A stretch of 14,408 nt of DNA from Promethearchaeia archaeon. Lineage in GTDB: Archaea; Asgardarchaeota; Lokiarchaeia; Sigyniarchaeales; SOKP01. The DNA is taken from positions 1 to 14,408 of the forward strand of contig JAHQWY010000060.1 in NCBI GenBank assembly GCA_029856445.1, written 5' to 3'. Positions within the stretch are counted from its first letter, which is position 1, and each line of letters opens with the position of its first letter. Of this stretch, positions 7,065 to 14,039 are shown in pieces. The notes beneath the pieces are model-generated. The model saw only the letters and a list, made by a program, of their open reading frames with translations. It ran no database searches and was not told where the DNA came from. The position numbers and the translations under genes were made by a program.

Positions 7065-8750
7065 CTAATCAATCTCTCGCAAAATTGCCTGATCTACTGA
7101 TGAACTGTAAGATTTATAAAACATAGAAGCATATTTCTTGTAAAATTCTTCTTTTCTAGATATTGTTAATTTTTTACCTTCAATCTCAGCTTTACCCCTT
7201 GACCAGAAAATAAAACCTTGCGTACTCAAATCAATATTATTTTGCTTTTTTACTATATTTCCTGATTTTATTACATAATCAATATTTGATAAAGCTCTTT
7301 TTAAATCTTCATAATCCTTTGAAACGTCTATTTCTTGAACATTTATATCCAAAATGTTGATATCGGCGTCTGTTTCTATACTAAGATTTCCTTTAATGTT
7401 TCCAAGCCCCAAAGATATTGCTGGGCTTACTCTGGATATACGTATGAAGTCAGAAAAACTTAGAGACCGATCTATATTATTTAATGAATTGTTTCTAAGA
7501 AAATCTTTATTCATATTCTTCATAAAGTTATTTCTAGCCTCTTTACTTATCAGCCATGATGCAATTTCGGGGATATTCTTAATATTACCATAATTAGGAA
7601 AATTTAATGAAAAACACATCTGATTTTTATCTTTTACATTCAAAGCTAAATCTAATGCGTTTGCCCATAGGATACAATCCTGATAATTCTTCTTATTAAA
7701 AGATCTTATAGAAATAAATGAATCTCCTTCAAATTCTACAGCTGAACTTATTAATTTATTATGATTTTCGAGAGCATCCTCAGTTAACAGATACTGAATT
7801 AGCCGTCTATCTGAGGTAACTATTGGGTTTATATCATTAAAGGCAACAAAAGCAAGATCCACAGTGAAATTTTGATTCTCATTGAGAAAGTTTATTAAAG
7901 CTTCATTATTTCCATCATTAGCATAAGCATTTACATGAGCTAGATGTAATATTTGATTACGCTTTAAATTTGAATTAGTTTGTTGATTTGGGGCTAAATC
8001 TAATGATCTAATCCTTTCCAATACTGTGAAAAGGTTTTTTTTCCCTATTTCATTTTCATATCCTTCAATGTGAACATGAGCAGAATGTGGTAAACCTAAT
8101 GATTCAACACCTTTTACTATATTCTCATAAACATCTAAAGCTGAAAAATTGTATAACCTTCCTTTTTCGGATACATCTTCTCTTAATTTTTTAAAATCCC
8201 ATGACTCACATTCAAAAGGATTATAAACTTTAAATCCGAATCCACATGTTTTAGACAAGAGATCCGAGAGAAAGATTGCAATGTCATTAATCTTACCTCT
8301 TTGGAATTCGAGTTCTAGAGGCCAGAGATTACTGATATTCAATAACATTGCCTTATCTAATACTGGCAATTGTTGAAAGTTTAAAATCGTCTGTTTAGCT
8401 AGTGATGGAAATACATTAGCTTCAAGTATAAAGCTATAACCCATGTGAATGTAATCTTTAGCAATATTTTCTAATGTTAGTCCACGCCAAATTTCTTGAA
8501 ATTTTGCATTATCTGATCCTAACAACCTTACCCAATTAACTTGTTGAGATGCAACATGTGTATGGATATCAATAGCCGATGGAATAACCGTTTTTCCGTT
8601 TGCGTCAATCTCTTTTATATCTTTTCTGTTCGTAAATTTATCTACTATTTTACCTGATTCTATTAAAATATCTTTCTTTTCACCCTCTATATCATTGATA
8701 GGGTCATAAACCAATCCATTTTTTATTATGAGTTTATTCCTTTCCATCAT
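7065..8750 (-). CDS. fwdA: FwdA/FmdA-like formylmethanofuran dehydrogenase subunit A (amidohydrolase)
   Basis: A 561-residue protein of about family length. FwdA hydrolyses or forms N-formylmethanofuran at a dinuclear zinc site fed with formate from FwdB. Visible features: 'DIHTHV' (H63, H65), 'GFGFKVYNP' with the lysine that is carboxylated in the family (K174), 'LPHSAHVHIEG' (H222, H225, H227), 'ILHLAHV' (H269, H272), and a C-terminal 'DADINILDINVQEIDVSKDY' as in FwdA. Odd: where the family has 'TTDHPNGG' this protein has 'SLNFPNYG', so the conserved Asp, a metal ligand or base, is Asn383 and the following His is Phe. Activity may be changed or lost. It is the last gene of the operon, 13 bases after fwdD. 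The start is the first of two adjacent ATGs; no strong ribosome-binding site is seen. Confidence 0.85.
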   Translation of the reverse strand: MMERNKLIIKNGLVYDPINDIEGEKKDILIESGKIVDKFTNRKDIKEIDANGKTVIPSAIDIHTHVASQQVNWVRLLGSDNAKFQEIWRGLTLENIAKDYIHMGYSFILEANVFPSLAKQTILNFQQLPVLDKAMLLNISNLWPLELEFQRGKINDIAIFLSDLLSKTCGFGFKVYNPFECESWDFKKLREDVSEKGRLYNFSALDVYENIVKGVESLGLPHSAHVHIEGYENEIGKKNLFTVLERIRSLDLAPNQQTNSNLKRNQILHLAHVNAYANDGNNEALINFLNENQNFTVDLAFVAFNDINPIVTSDRRLIQYLLTEDALENHNKLISSAVEFEGDSFISIRSFNKKNYQDCILWANALDLALNVKDKNQMCFSLNFPNYGNIKNIPEIASWLISKEARNNFMKNMNKDFLRNNSLNNIDRSLSFSDFIRISRVSPAISLGLGNIKGNLSIETDADINILDINVQEIDVSKDYEDLKRALSNIDYVIKSGNIVKKQNNIDLSTQGFIFWSRGKAEIEGKKLTISRKEEFYKKYASMFYKSYSSSVDQAILREID

Positions 8751-8763
8751 AACTATGATTTTC

Positions 8764-9135
8764 TTATTTTTTAATGGCTTTTAAAAAATTATCTATATCT
8801 GAAACAGTTTCTCTGGTTGCTTCAGCGTTTATTTTGAAGTTTTTAAAAATTAGTATTTCATCTTGAAACCCTGTTAACTGATTAGCCCAAATTGATACAG
8901 GCATGACAATTGTCCCTATAGGAATATTGTTATTTTGCTTTATTTTAATTGTCACTTCCCCATTCTCATTTGATAATTTTAAATTCAGATTTGGAGTTAA
9001 ATTAAGTTTATTGAAATCTTCAGGATTTAAAATACCAATTGCGAGATGTTCTTTTAAAGATTGATCATCTCCAAAACTATATTCTCTTACTTGATCATAA
9101 TCAACCATTCTTACCGTATTTACTATCATCTCCAT
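8764..9135 (-). CDS. fwdD: FwdD-like molybdopterin-dinucleotide-binding subunit
   Basis: A 123-residue protein matching FwdD/FmdD, the small molydopterin-dinucleotide-binding beta-barrel that completes the Mo/W pterin site of FwdB. Seen: 'HLAIGILNPEDFNKLNL' (30-46), 'NGEVTIKIKQ', and 'IPIGTIVMPVSIWANQLTG', which corresponds to the family's 'G.V.IPMGPWAN' block. The start ATG lies 4 bases after the fwdB stop, and a GAGGT ribosome-binding site overlaps the last codons of fwdB, so translation is likely coupled. In-frame ATGs at residues 3 and 10 are less well placed. In other organisms FwdD may be fused to FwdB; here it is separate. Confidence 0.85.
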   Translation of the reverse strand: MEMIVNTVRMVDYDQVREYSFGDDQSLKEHLAIGILNPEDFNKLNLTPNLNLKLSNENGEVTIKIKQNNNIPIGTIVMPVSIWANQLTGFQDEILIFKNFKINAEATRETVSDIDNFLKAIKK

Positions 9136-9139
9136 ATTT

Positions 9140-10444
9140 CTAACCTCTTTTTAAGCCTTCATATAATTTAGAAAGGATCTCCTCATCAGAGAATATATTA
9201 TTTGGGGGATTTATGATTTTTTCTAATTCTAACGGAACATGATCTAGACGGTATGCCAATCCTCCACACTCAATCCCAGTAATAGCTGATGGAACACATA
9301 CATCTGCAAAATTCAAGGTAGCTGATTTTTTATTGTCAATAAGGATAATAGGTTTTGAAGCTAATTTCTTGCTCAATTTCCAAGGTAAGTGTGAGATAGG
9401 ATCCGACCCAACAATTATAGAACAGTCAAAGTCATCATTATTAATTTTTGAGATTATTGTATTTGATGTTTCAATTAATTTATTATCAGAAAATTGTAAA
9501 CTATGGTTTTTTCCTAATAGTGATAAAGCAACATGTTCAAAACCAACCATGTTATAATGACCTCCTAACATCATAACTGACATTCGTCCTTTTTGTTGTC
9601 TTATATTGATCATTTGTACTAATTCAAGTAGTTCTTGAATTACTTCAGAATTGTTGGATGACCCTACAATCCCTTGACCAATAAAAATTATACCATTTTC
9701 TGTGTTTGTTAGTTGAATTAATAACCTTTTTAAATCATCTCTGTCAATACCAGAAACACCAGTTGACGGTATACTGTCTGGTGTACAACATTCTTCCTTT
9801 AAAGCACGGATCAATTCAATATCTCTTCCAGGTTCAACTTTTAAAGCAATATCACGTACACCCATCACTCCAAATGATGCAGTCTTAACAGGATCTATTA
9901 TGATAATCGTCTTAATTTCCCTACCAGTCATTCGGAATTTACCACGAGAAAATAATACTTTATTTAATAAACGTGGTATTGATTCAGCTACATTAGCACC
10001 CCAAAATATCAACAAATCTGCTTTATTAATCGCTTCCGATATTGTTGTCAATGTAATTCCTGTTTGTTTAGAAGCATTTAGAACTTTTCCTTGACAAATG
10101 ATAGAATTAGAATCAATAAATCCATTAATTAATTTAGCTAATTCAATTCCTTTTAATTGGGCTTGCGAACTAACAGTAGAAAACCCATATAATAACGGTT
10201 TAGATGATTTTTCAATGATACCAATAGCTTTTTCCAAAGCCTTATCGATTGAAGTTTTAACCAATTCACCATCCTCCCGAATAAAGGGAGTTAATAGACG
10301 ATTTTTACTCGTAATTAGGTCATACTTTTCTTTCCCTTTTAAACAAGCACCGAAAATTTCATCAATATATAAACCATCAGTTCGAACTATTACATCATCA
10401 CATAACAGTGAACATCCTGTGCAAGTGGTTCTTTTATCAACCAA
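9140..10444 (-). CDS. fwdB: FwdB/FmdB-like formylmethanofuran dehydrogenase catalytic subunit B
   Basis: A 434-residue Mo/W bis-pterin oxidoreductase subunit which in Fwd reduces CO2 to formate. The 4Fe-4S motif CxxCxxxC is at C8, C11 and C15 with C34 as the fourth ligand. The metal-ligand Cys is C117 in 'SIICQGKV'. Other family blocks are 'KADLLIFWGANVAESIPRL', 'VEPGRDIELI', 'GGHYNMVGFE', 'VGSDPISHLP' and 'GIECGGLAYRLDHVPL'. Odd: the family reads 'VCHGPS', so the His next to the metal-ligand Cys is Gln118, and the 'HAHPRH' block has lost its histidines. The Fe-S motif separates it from bacterial FhcB, which lacks cofactors. Translation starts at a TTG: an AAAGGTG Shine-Dalgarno (10453-10459) lies 8 bases before it and no nearby ATG exists. 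Confidence 0.88.
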   Translation of the reverse strand: MVDKRTTCTGCSLLCDDVIVRTDGLYIDEIFGACLKGKEKYDLITSKNRLLTPFIREDGELVKTSIDKALEKAIGIIEKSSKPLLYGFSTVSSQAQLKGIELAKLINGFIDSNSIICQGKVLNASKQTGITLTTISEAINKADLLIFWGANVAESIPRLLNKVLFSRGKFRMTGREIKTIIIIDPVKTASFGVMGVRDIALKVEPGRDIELIRALKEECCTPDSIPSTGVSGIDRDDLKRLLIQLTNTENGIIFIGQGIVGSSNNSEVIQELLELVQMINIRQQKGRMSVMMLGGHYNMVGFEHVALSLLGKNHSLQFSDNKLIETSNTIISKINNDDFDCSIIVGSDPISHLPWKLSKKLASKPIILIDNKKSATLNFADVCVPSAITGIECGGLAYRLDHVPLELEKIINPPNNIFSDEEILSKLYEGLKRG

Positions 10445-10452
10445 TTTTCTAA

Positions 10453-10459
10453 CACCTTT
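10453..10459 (-). promoter_or_regulatory. Ribosome-binding site deciding the fwdB TTG start
   Basis: AAAGGTG on the minus strand, complementary to the archaeal 16S tail, lies 8 bases before the TTG at 10444. It is the main reason for accepting the TTG. The 10-mer AAGGTGTTAG that includes it recurs at 10963-10972 upstream of the Fe-S gene. Confidence 0.55.
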
Positions 10460-10473
10460 AATGAAAAATAGTA

Positions 10474-10941
10474 TTATACATAATCTATCTTAACAGCTTC
10501 TCGCGGACAATATGATTCACAGACACGACATTCTCTTTCTCTACCTTCTGCTTCAATCCTACGACAGTACTTTATGTTTAATAGTTCGCATTTTCCAGCT
10601 TTGACTTGGAATAATTGATGTTTTTCAGGGGGATAATCTGGTGCTTTGCCACTTAATGTTGGGGTGCAATATCTTGCATTTACAGGGCAAACAGTTACAC
10701 AAATCCCACAACCATCACAGAGTTCTTCATCCACATCTATTCTTAATTCTTTCTCTTTACCTTCTTCTGAACCTATAAGCTCTTTTAAAGTATCATAATT
10801 TTTCTTGTATTTGTTTGCTAATAACGGGGTGCAATCATCAATTTTCACTTTGCCTTGCAATAAGTCTAATGCAAAAGCCATGCATGTTGGTTTCCCGCAT
10901 TTCTTACAATTTGTTTTAGGTAAAAATTTGTAAAGATCCAT
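10474..10941 (-). CDS. Polyferredoxin-like Fe-S protein at the head of the Fwd operon
   Basis: A 155-residue soluble protein with 14 cysteines. The N-terminal Cys motif 'NCKKCGKPTCMAF' (C12, C15, C20) with C37 is the four-cysteine Fe-S domain found in CdhE/AcsC and RnfB. A ferredoxin motif 'CDGCGICVTVCP' follows (C75, C78, C81, C85), and then an irregular third set: C118, C126, C138, C141 and C145 in 'ECRVCESYCP'. Three 4Fe-4S clusters are possible. It probably passes electrons to or from FwdB, the next gene (29-base gap), in the role of FwdF/FwdG in methanogens; it is not a standard FwdF or FwdG. As first gene of the operon it faces a divergent promoter region with a perfect dyad. Confidence 0.8.
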   Translation of the reverse strand: MDLYKFLPKTNCKKCGKPTCMAFALDLLQGKVKIDDCTPLLANKYKKNYDTLKELIGSEEGKEKELRIDVDEELCDGCGICVTVCPVNARYCTPTLSGKAPDYPPEKHQLFQVKAGKCELLNIKYCRRIEAEGRERECRVCESYCPREAVKIDYV

Positions 10942-10994
10942 GAAATTATTTACTGGAATTTGCTAACACCTTGTAAATTTATTTTTTCTATTAC

Positions 10995-11020
10995 TTTCAG
11001 TAAAAAATAATATACTGAAA
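10995..11020. promoter_or_regulatory. Perfect dyad in the divergent Fe-S/Fwd - Mrp region, putative operator
   Basis: TTTCAGTA (10995-11002) and TACTGAAA (11013-11020) are perfect 8-base inverted arms separated by 10 bases, so the half-sites sit about 18 bases apart, near two helix turns. On the minus strand the dyad overlaps a TATA-like run (AGTATATTATT) 54-79 bases before the Fe-S gene start. A dimeric repressor bound here could block that promoter. There is no T-tract right after it as in a terminator. Confidence 0.4.
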
Positions 11021-11169
11021 TTTATTAATTTCTTTAGTTTATACGAAATAAATATTTCATTGTGGGAATTGAATTATAATCAAAACTATTGATAATTTCA
11101 TAAAATATTAACCAAAAAATTAAAGCAACCCCCTGTTTTCATACCATAAAGAAAGAGTGATTCATAAAT

Positions 11170-12021
11170 ATGTCAGAAGAAGAGATTCCAGATATCAATT
11201 TGAAAGAAATGATGATGGATGAGCGAGAGAAGAACATAAAGATAAACATGGAAAAAATCAAACATAAAATTGTTATTATTTCTGGAAAAGGTGGAGTTGG
11301 TAAAACCACTGTAGCAGTTAATCTTGCGATGAGTTTAGCTAGCATTGGGTTAAGAGTAGGAATTCTTGATGTTGATATAACAGGACCTAACGTGCTTAAG
11401 ATGCTTGGTGTAGACTCAGAACTAAAACCTAGAGTTGATGCTGAGGCAAAAAAGTTCCATCCAATAAATGGACCTTTAAACATAAAAGTAATGAGTATGG
11501 CTTTCTTAACACTTACACCAGATGATCCCGTCATATGGAGAGGGCCCATGAAAATGTCTGCAGTACGACAATTTCTTGGTGATGCGATCTGGGGAGAGCT
11601 TGATTATTTAATATGCGATTTACCTCCAGGTACTTCAGATGAGACCTTAGATATATTACAATTAATTCCAGATGAAAATGTTGTAGTAATTACAACCCCA
11701 CAGCAAGTTGCTTTAATGGATGCAAGAAAAACGATAAAAATGGCAATGGTAATGCAAAGAGAAATTCTTGGCATCATCGAAAATCATTCTGGTTTTAATT
11801 GTCCTCATTGTGGTGAATACATTGATTTATATCCTCCTGGGGGAGCAGAAAAAGCAGCAGCAGATTTTAATATAGAGTTATTAGGGAAAATTCCTTTTGA
11901 AGTTGAGATAAGTCAACAAGGAGACCAAGGATTACCATTCGTTTTGAAAAATCCTGAGAATAAAGCTACAAAAGCATTTAAAGATATTGTGAATAAAATA
12001 AGAGAAAATTTAGAGAAATAG
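11170..12021 (+). CDS. Mrp/NBP35/ApbC-type P-loop ATPase, Fe-S cluster carrier
   Basis: A 283-residue ATPase of the Mrp/NBP35 family, which binds and delivers Fe-S clusters to apoproteins. It has the deviant Walker A 'GKGGVGKTT' (39-47), a Walker B-like 'ILDVDITGPN' (65-74), 'VIWRGPMKM' (121-129), 'DLPPGTSDE' (150-158), and the family CxxC as 'NCPHCGE' (C211, C214), used to bridge a cluster at the dimer interface. The charged N-terminus (1-30) has no cysteines, so the extra cluster of eukaryotic Nbp35 is absent. It is divergent from the Fe-S-rich Fwd operon, a sensible place for a maturation factor (inference). A GAGTGAT-like ribosome-binding site precedes the ATG; an in-frame ATG at 11248 would remove the extension. 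Confidence 0.92.
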   Translation: MSEEEIPDINLKEMMMDEREKNIKINMEKIKHKIVIISGKGGVGKTTVAVNLAMSLASIGLRVGILDVDITGPNVLKMLGVDSELKPRVDAEAKKFHPINGPLNIKVMSMAFLTLTPDDPVIWRGPMKMSAVRQFLGDAIWGELDYLICDLPPGTSDETLDILQLIPDENVVVITTPQQVALMDARKTIKMAMVMQREILGIIENHSGFNCPHCGEYIDLYPPGGAEKAAADFNIELLGKIPFEVEISQQGDQGLPFVLKNPENKATKAFKDIVNKIRENLEK

Positions 12022-12033
12022 TCAAAATTATAA

Positions 12034-12069
12034 TTTTTTTTACAAGAGAATAGGTTTATCATATTCTCT
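12034..12069 (+). terminator. T-tract plus hairpin after the Mrp gene
   Basis: A run of eight T (12034-12041) starts 12 bases after the stop, the usual signal for archaeal termination. Just behind it are perfect arms AGAGAATA (12045-12052) and TATTCTCT (12062-12069) with a 9-base loop, which may protect the 3' end or stop read-through. Confidence 0.5.
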
Positions 12070-12162
12070 CTCTATTTCACAGATATTACACCTAATTTTA
12101 AATCAATATTTAAAAGATTTTATTAGACAATATTAACATTATGCACTTAGGTAGTAATAGTA

Positions 12163-12666
12163 TTGTTAGCAGGGATAAAAATTAATAATGAAGATTATAA
12201 GTTAATAAAGGGTATTGTCATTTGTAAAGAATCTGGAGAATATTTACTTGATCTTATTTTAGATTCAAAAATTGATCCTTTATTACTATCATCTTTTGTT
12301 GGAGCACTACGTCTATTTGGAACAAACTTGGGAGAATTAGAAGAGATCAATATCAAAGGACTCGACGTAGATATGATTATTGTGTATAAATACAACCTAA
12401 TTTTCGTTGCAATTCTAGATAAGGAATTTTTAAAACATGATATAAGAGAAGAAGCAGAAAAATCGCTTGATATGTTTTATACACTTTATCGGACAGAGAT
12501 CAATAGTGCAGATTGCGAGATTACCCAATTCGAATCTTTTAAAAGAATTTTAGCTAAACAAATTGAAGAATATTATATCAAATTAAGGAATGAAGAAAAA
12601 ATCGAAATAGGAGATTTTGGGTTCTTCACTGAAGCAATTAAGAAATTAAGAACGAATAATACTTAA
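12163..12666 (+). CDS. Longin/roadblock-like small protein
   Basis: A 167-residue protein whose residues about 12-110 resemble the longin or roadblock-type alpha-beta folds that are abundant in Asgard archaea: 'GIVICKESGEYLLDLIL' (strand-turn-strand), 'DPLLLSSFVGALRLFGTNLG' (long helix), then 'EEINIKGLDVDMIIVYKYN' and 'LIFVAILDKEF' strands, and a C-terminal helix 'EEAEKSLDMFYTLY'. Such domains often bind small GTPases or form dimeric scaffolds; no GTPase gene is in the window. Residues 110-167 are helical and charged. The start is a TTG (12163) supported by an AGGT-type site about 10 bases upstream (12149-12152); an in-frame stop at 12148 limits any extension. The fold assignment is by pattern only. 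Confidence 0.65.
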   Translation: MLAGIKINNEDYKLIKGIVICKESGEYLLDLILDSKIDPLLLSSFVGALRLFGTNLGELEEINIKGLDVDMIIVYKYNLIFVAILDKEFLKHDIREEAEKSLDMFYTLYRTEINSADCEITQFESFKRILAKQIEEYYIKLRNEEKIEIGDFGFFTEAIKKLRTNNT

Positions 12667-12704
12667 ACTTTACAAATAGTTATTAACCAAGACAATAAGC
12701 CTCT

Positions 12705-13589
12705 TTAAAATCCCTGTGTTTTTTTTTTAAAAATTAGATCTCCAATTTTAACATTAAAAATTCTTTCCATTAGATTACATTTAGCTTTTAGTAAATAAAA
12801 AACATCTTTATCAGGGATTTCAATACCATATAGGCTCTCAAAATTTCCTTGCCCTTTAGATAAAATAATACCTTCCTTCCGAAAGAAAACTTCTTTAAAT
12901 TCTACCGTACAAGAAGTTAGATCGACACCGGGAGCTGCGTTTGATTCAATGACTTGAACTAACTCTGTTAAATTAATAAATTTAGCGTCTTCAATTGTGG
13001 CGTCATTTATTATGGGTGCTGATCTTACAGAATATATGATTTCTAAATCGGGATAGAAATTCCTCAGAGTTGAGATTAAAAGTTTATCAAAAACTATCTC
13101 ACCTGAGTTGTCGCCAATGATTAATATATGTTTAGCTCGTTCTAATGAGTTCTTAAACGATGGATAATCGTTGATTACTAAATTATCTACTGTGAAATTT
13201 TTGATGTCAGAAATTAAATCCATTTGGTGTTGACTCGCAAAATCAATAGTATTTCCAAGCGCCGCTACAATAATTGCTTCAAATAACGGATCTTCAGCTT
13301 TATCGATAATCTCTTTAGTTTTTTTATAAAGACCTAAAGCAAGTTTATTACTTTCCTGCTTTAAAGCTCGATAAGGATCTTTATCACTCAACATTTCTGA
13401 AACAAGACCATATGCTACTCTTCCTAACAGTGGTGCTGCATTGATATTTTCATCAAAATTTAATAAAAAAGCCATTAATTTTTTCTGAGCAGATATAATT
13501 ATGTTATGAGAAATTTCAGGTTGAATTAATTGAAAAGCATGTAATATTTGATTAAAAATACATCCTACACATTCAGGTTCTAATTTCAT
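12705..13589 (-). CDS. DUF89/ARMT1-like metal-dependent phosphatase
   Basis: A 294-residue protein of the DUF89 family (archaeal AF1104-like; related to ARMT1 and the phosphatase part of some pantothenate kinases), which are metal-dependent phosphatases thought to remove damaged or excess phosphorylated metabolites. Motifs: the archaeal N-terminal CxxC in 'ECVGCIFNQ' (C7, C10), 'ALGNTIDFA' (N113, D116), 'IIGDNSGEIVFDK' (D160, N161, E164), 'VRSAPIINDAT' (R189, N195, D196), and 'LSKGQGNFE' (K245, N249). All residues expected for metal and phosphate binding appear present. It is convergent with the longin-like gene (38-base gap). The physiological substrate is unknown. Confidence 0.9.
   Translation of the reverse strand: MKLEPECVGCIFNQILHAFQLIQPEISHNIIISAQKKLMAFLLNFDENINAAPLLGRVAYGLVSEMLSDKDPYRALKQESNKLALGLYKKTKEIIDKAEDPLFEAIIVAALGNTIDFASQHQMDLISDIKNFTVDNLVINDYPSFKNSLERAKHILIIGDNSGEIVFDKLLISTLRNFYPDLEIIYSVRSAPIINDATIEDAKFINLTELVQVIESNAAPGVDLTSCTVEFKEVFFRKEGIILSKGQGNFESLYGIEIPDKDVFYLLKAKCNLMERIFNVKIGDLIFKKKTQGF
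12719..12728 (+). terminator. T-tract terminator for the longin-like gene
   Basis: Ten consecutive T on the plus strand, 53 bases after the stop at 12666. It lies inside the 3' coding end of the convergent DUF89 gene, where it encodes a lysine run, so the two transcripts would overlap. Confidence 0.4.
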
Positions 13590-13650
13590 AACTAGAAAAT
13601 ATATTACATTTTTTATTTTATTTCTGTTTAGGACAACTGCTTTTCCTTAT

Positions 13651-13669
13651 AAATAAAAAAATAAAAAAA
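13651..13669 (-). terminator. T-tract terminator after the 50-residue protein gene
   Basis: On the minus strand, directly after the stop at 13670, come two runs of seven T separated by one A and then TTT. This is a strong archaeal-type termination signal and supports the small gene being real. Confidence 0.5.
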
Positions 13670-13822
13670 TTATAGTTTGATATCAATATTGATCGTTTCA
13701 ATATTTTCAGGAACTGCTTTTGTGGATTTCAGATAACCTAGAATTATGTTTGTAAGCATATCCTGCATGAAATCTTTCAAAGGGATCTGTTTATCATTAA
13801 CTGTAAGTATAGCATTTGGCAT
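13670..13822 (-). CDS. Small hypothetical protein (50 aa)
   Basis: A 50-codon frame from ATG (13822) to TAA. The protein begins 'MPNAILTVNDKQIPLKDFMQ', continues with a hydrophobic helix 'DMLTNIILGYLKSTK' (21-35), and ends in the strand-like 'ENIETINIDIKL'. The strand-helix-strand pattern, the balanced amino-acid use and the strong T-tract just after the stop all suggest a real gene. I do not recognise the family. The short hydrophobic helix looks suited to dimerisation or partner binding rather than membrane insertion. It lies upstream of the DUF89 gene on the same strand but is separated from it by the T-tract. Confidence 0.55.
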   Translation of the reverse strand: MPNAILTVNDKQIPLKDFMQDMLTNIILGYLKSTKAVPENIETINIDIKL

Positions 13823-13864
13823 AATTATCCTTAAACAAACGCATTTTTTAAAATTTTACTTAAT

Positions 13865-13935
13865 AATTAATAGTTGTTTTGCTAAAAAAACCGAAACCAG
13901 TGCTAGGTTTGTCCTCTTACAACTATAATTTTTTT
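13865..13935. repeat. Nested inverted repeat between two small genes
   Basis: Outer arms AATTAATAGTTGT (13865-13877) and ACAACTATAATT (13919-13930) pair with a single bulged base. Inside them a second pair, AAACC (13894-13898) and GGTTT (13906-13910), encloses a 7-base loop. A run of seven T (13929-13935) follows on the plus strand, and seven A (13884-13890) within the loop give seven T on the minus strand. It could be a structured RNA, a two-way terminator or an operator upstream of the 50-residue protein gene. Confidence 0.35.
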
Positions 13936-14039
13936 GCAAGACTCATTCAATTCGATTCTTAATTTTATAATGGAAGCCCAAAATTTACAATATATATTCT
14001 AATTAGTTCTAAGATTGGAAAATTAATGATTGCGCCAGG

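Noticed and set aside
9140..10444. Bacterial formyltransferase/hydrolase complex subunit FhcB
   Set aside because: FhcB lacks the Fe-S cluster and metal-ligand Cys; here all four cluster cysteines and Cys117 are present.
10098..10493. A 131-residue plus-strand reading frame over fwdB
   Set aside because: It is antisense to the well-supported fwdB gene, with no recognisable domain.
13746..13928. A plus-strand reading frame of 60 residues
   Set aside because: It overlaps the better supported 50-residue minus-strand gene and the inverted repeat, and its composition looks random.
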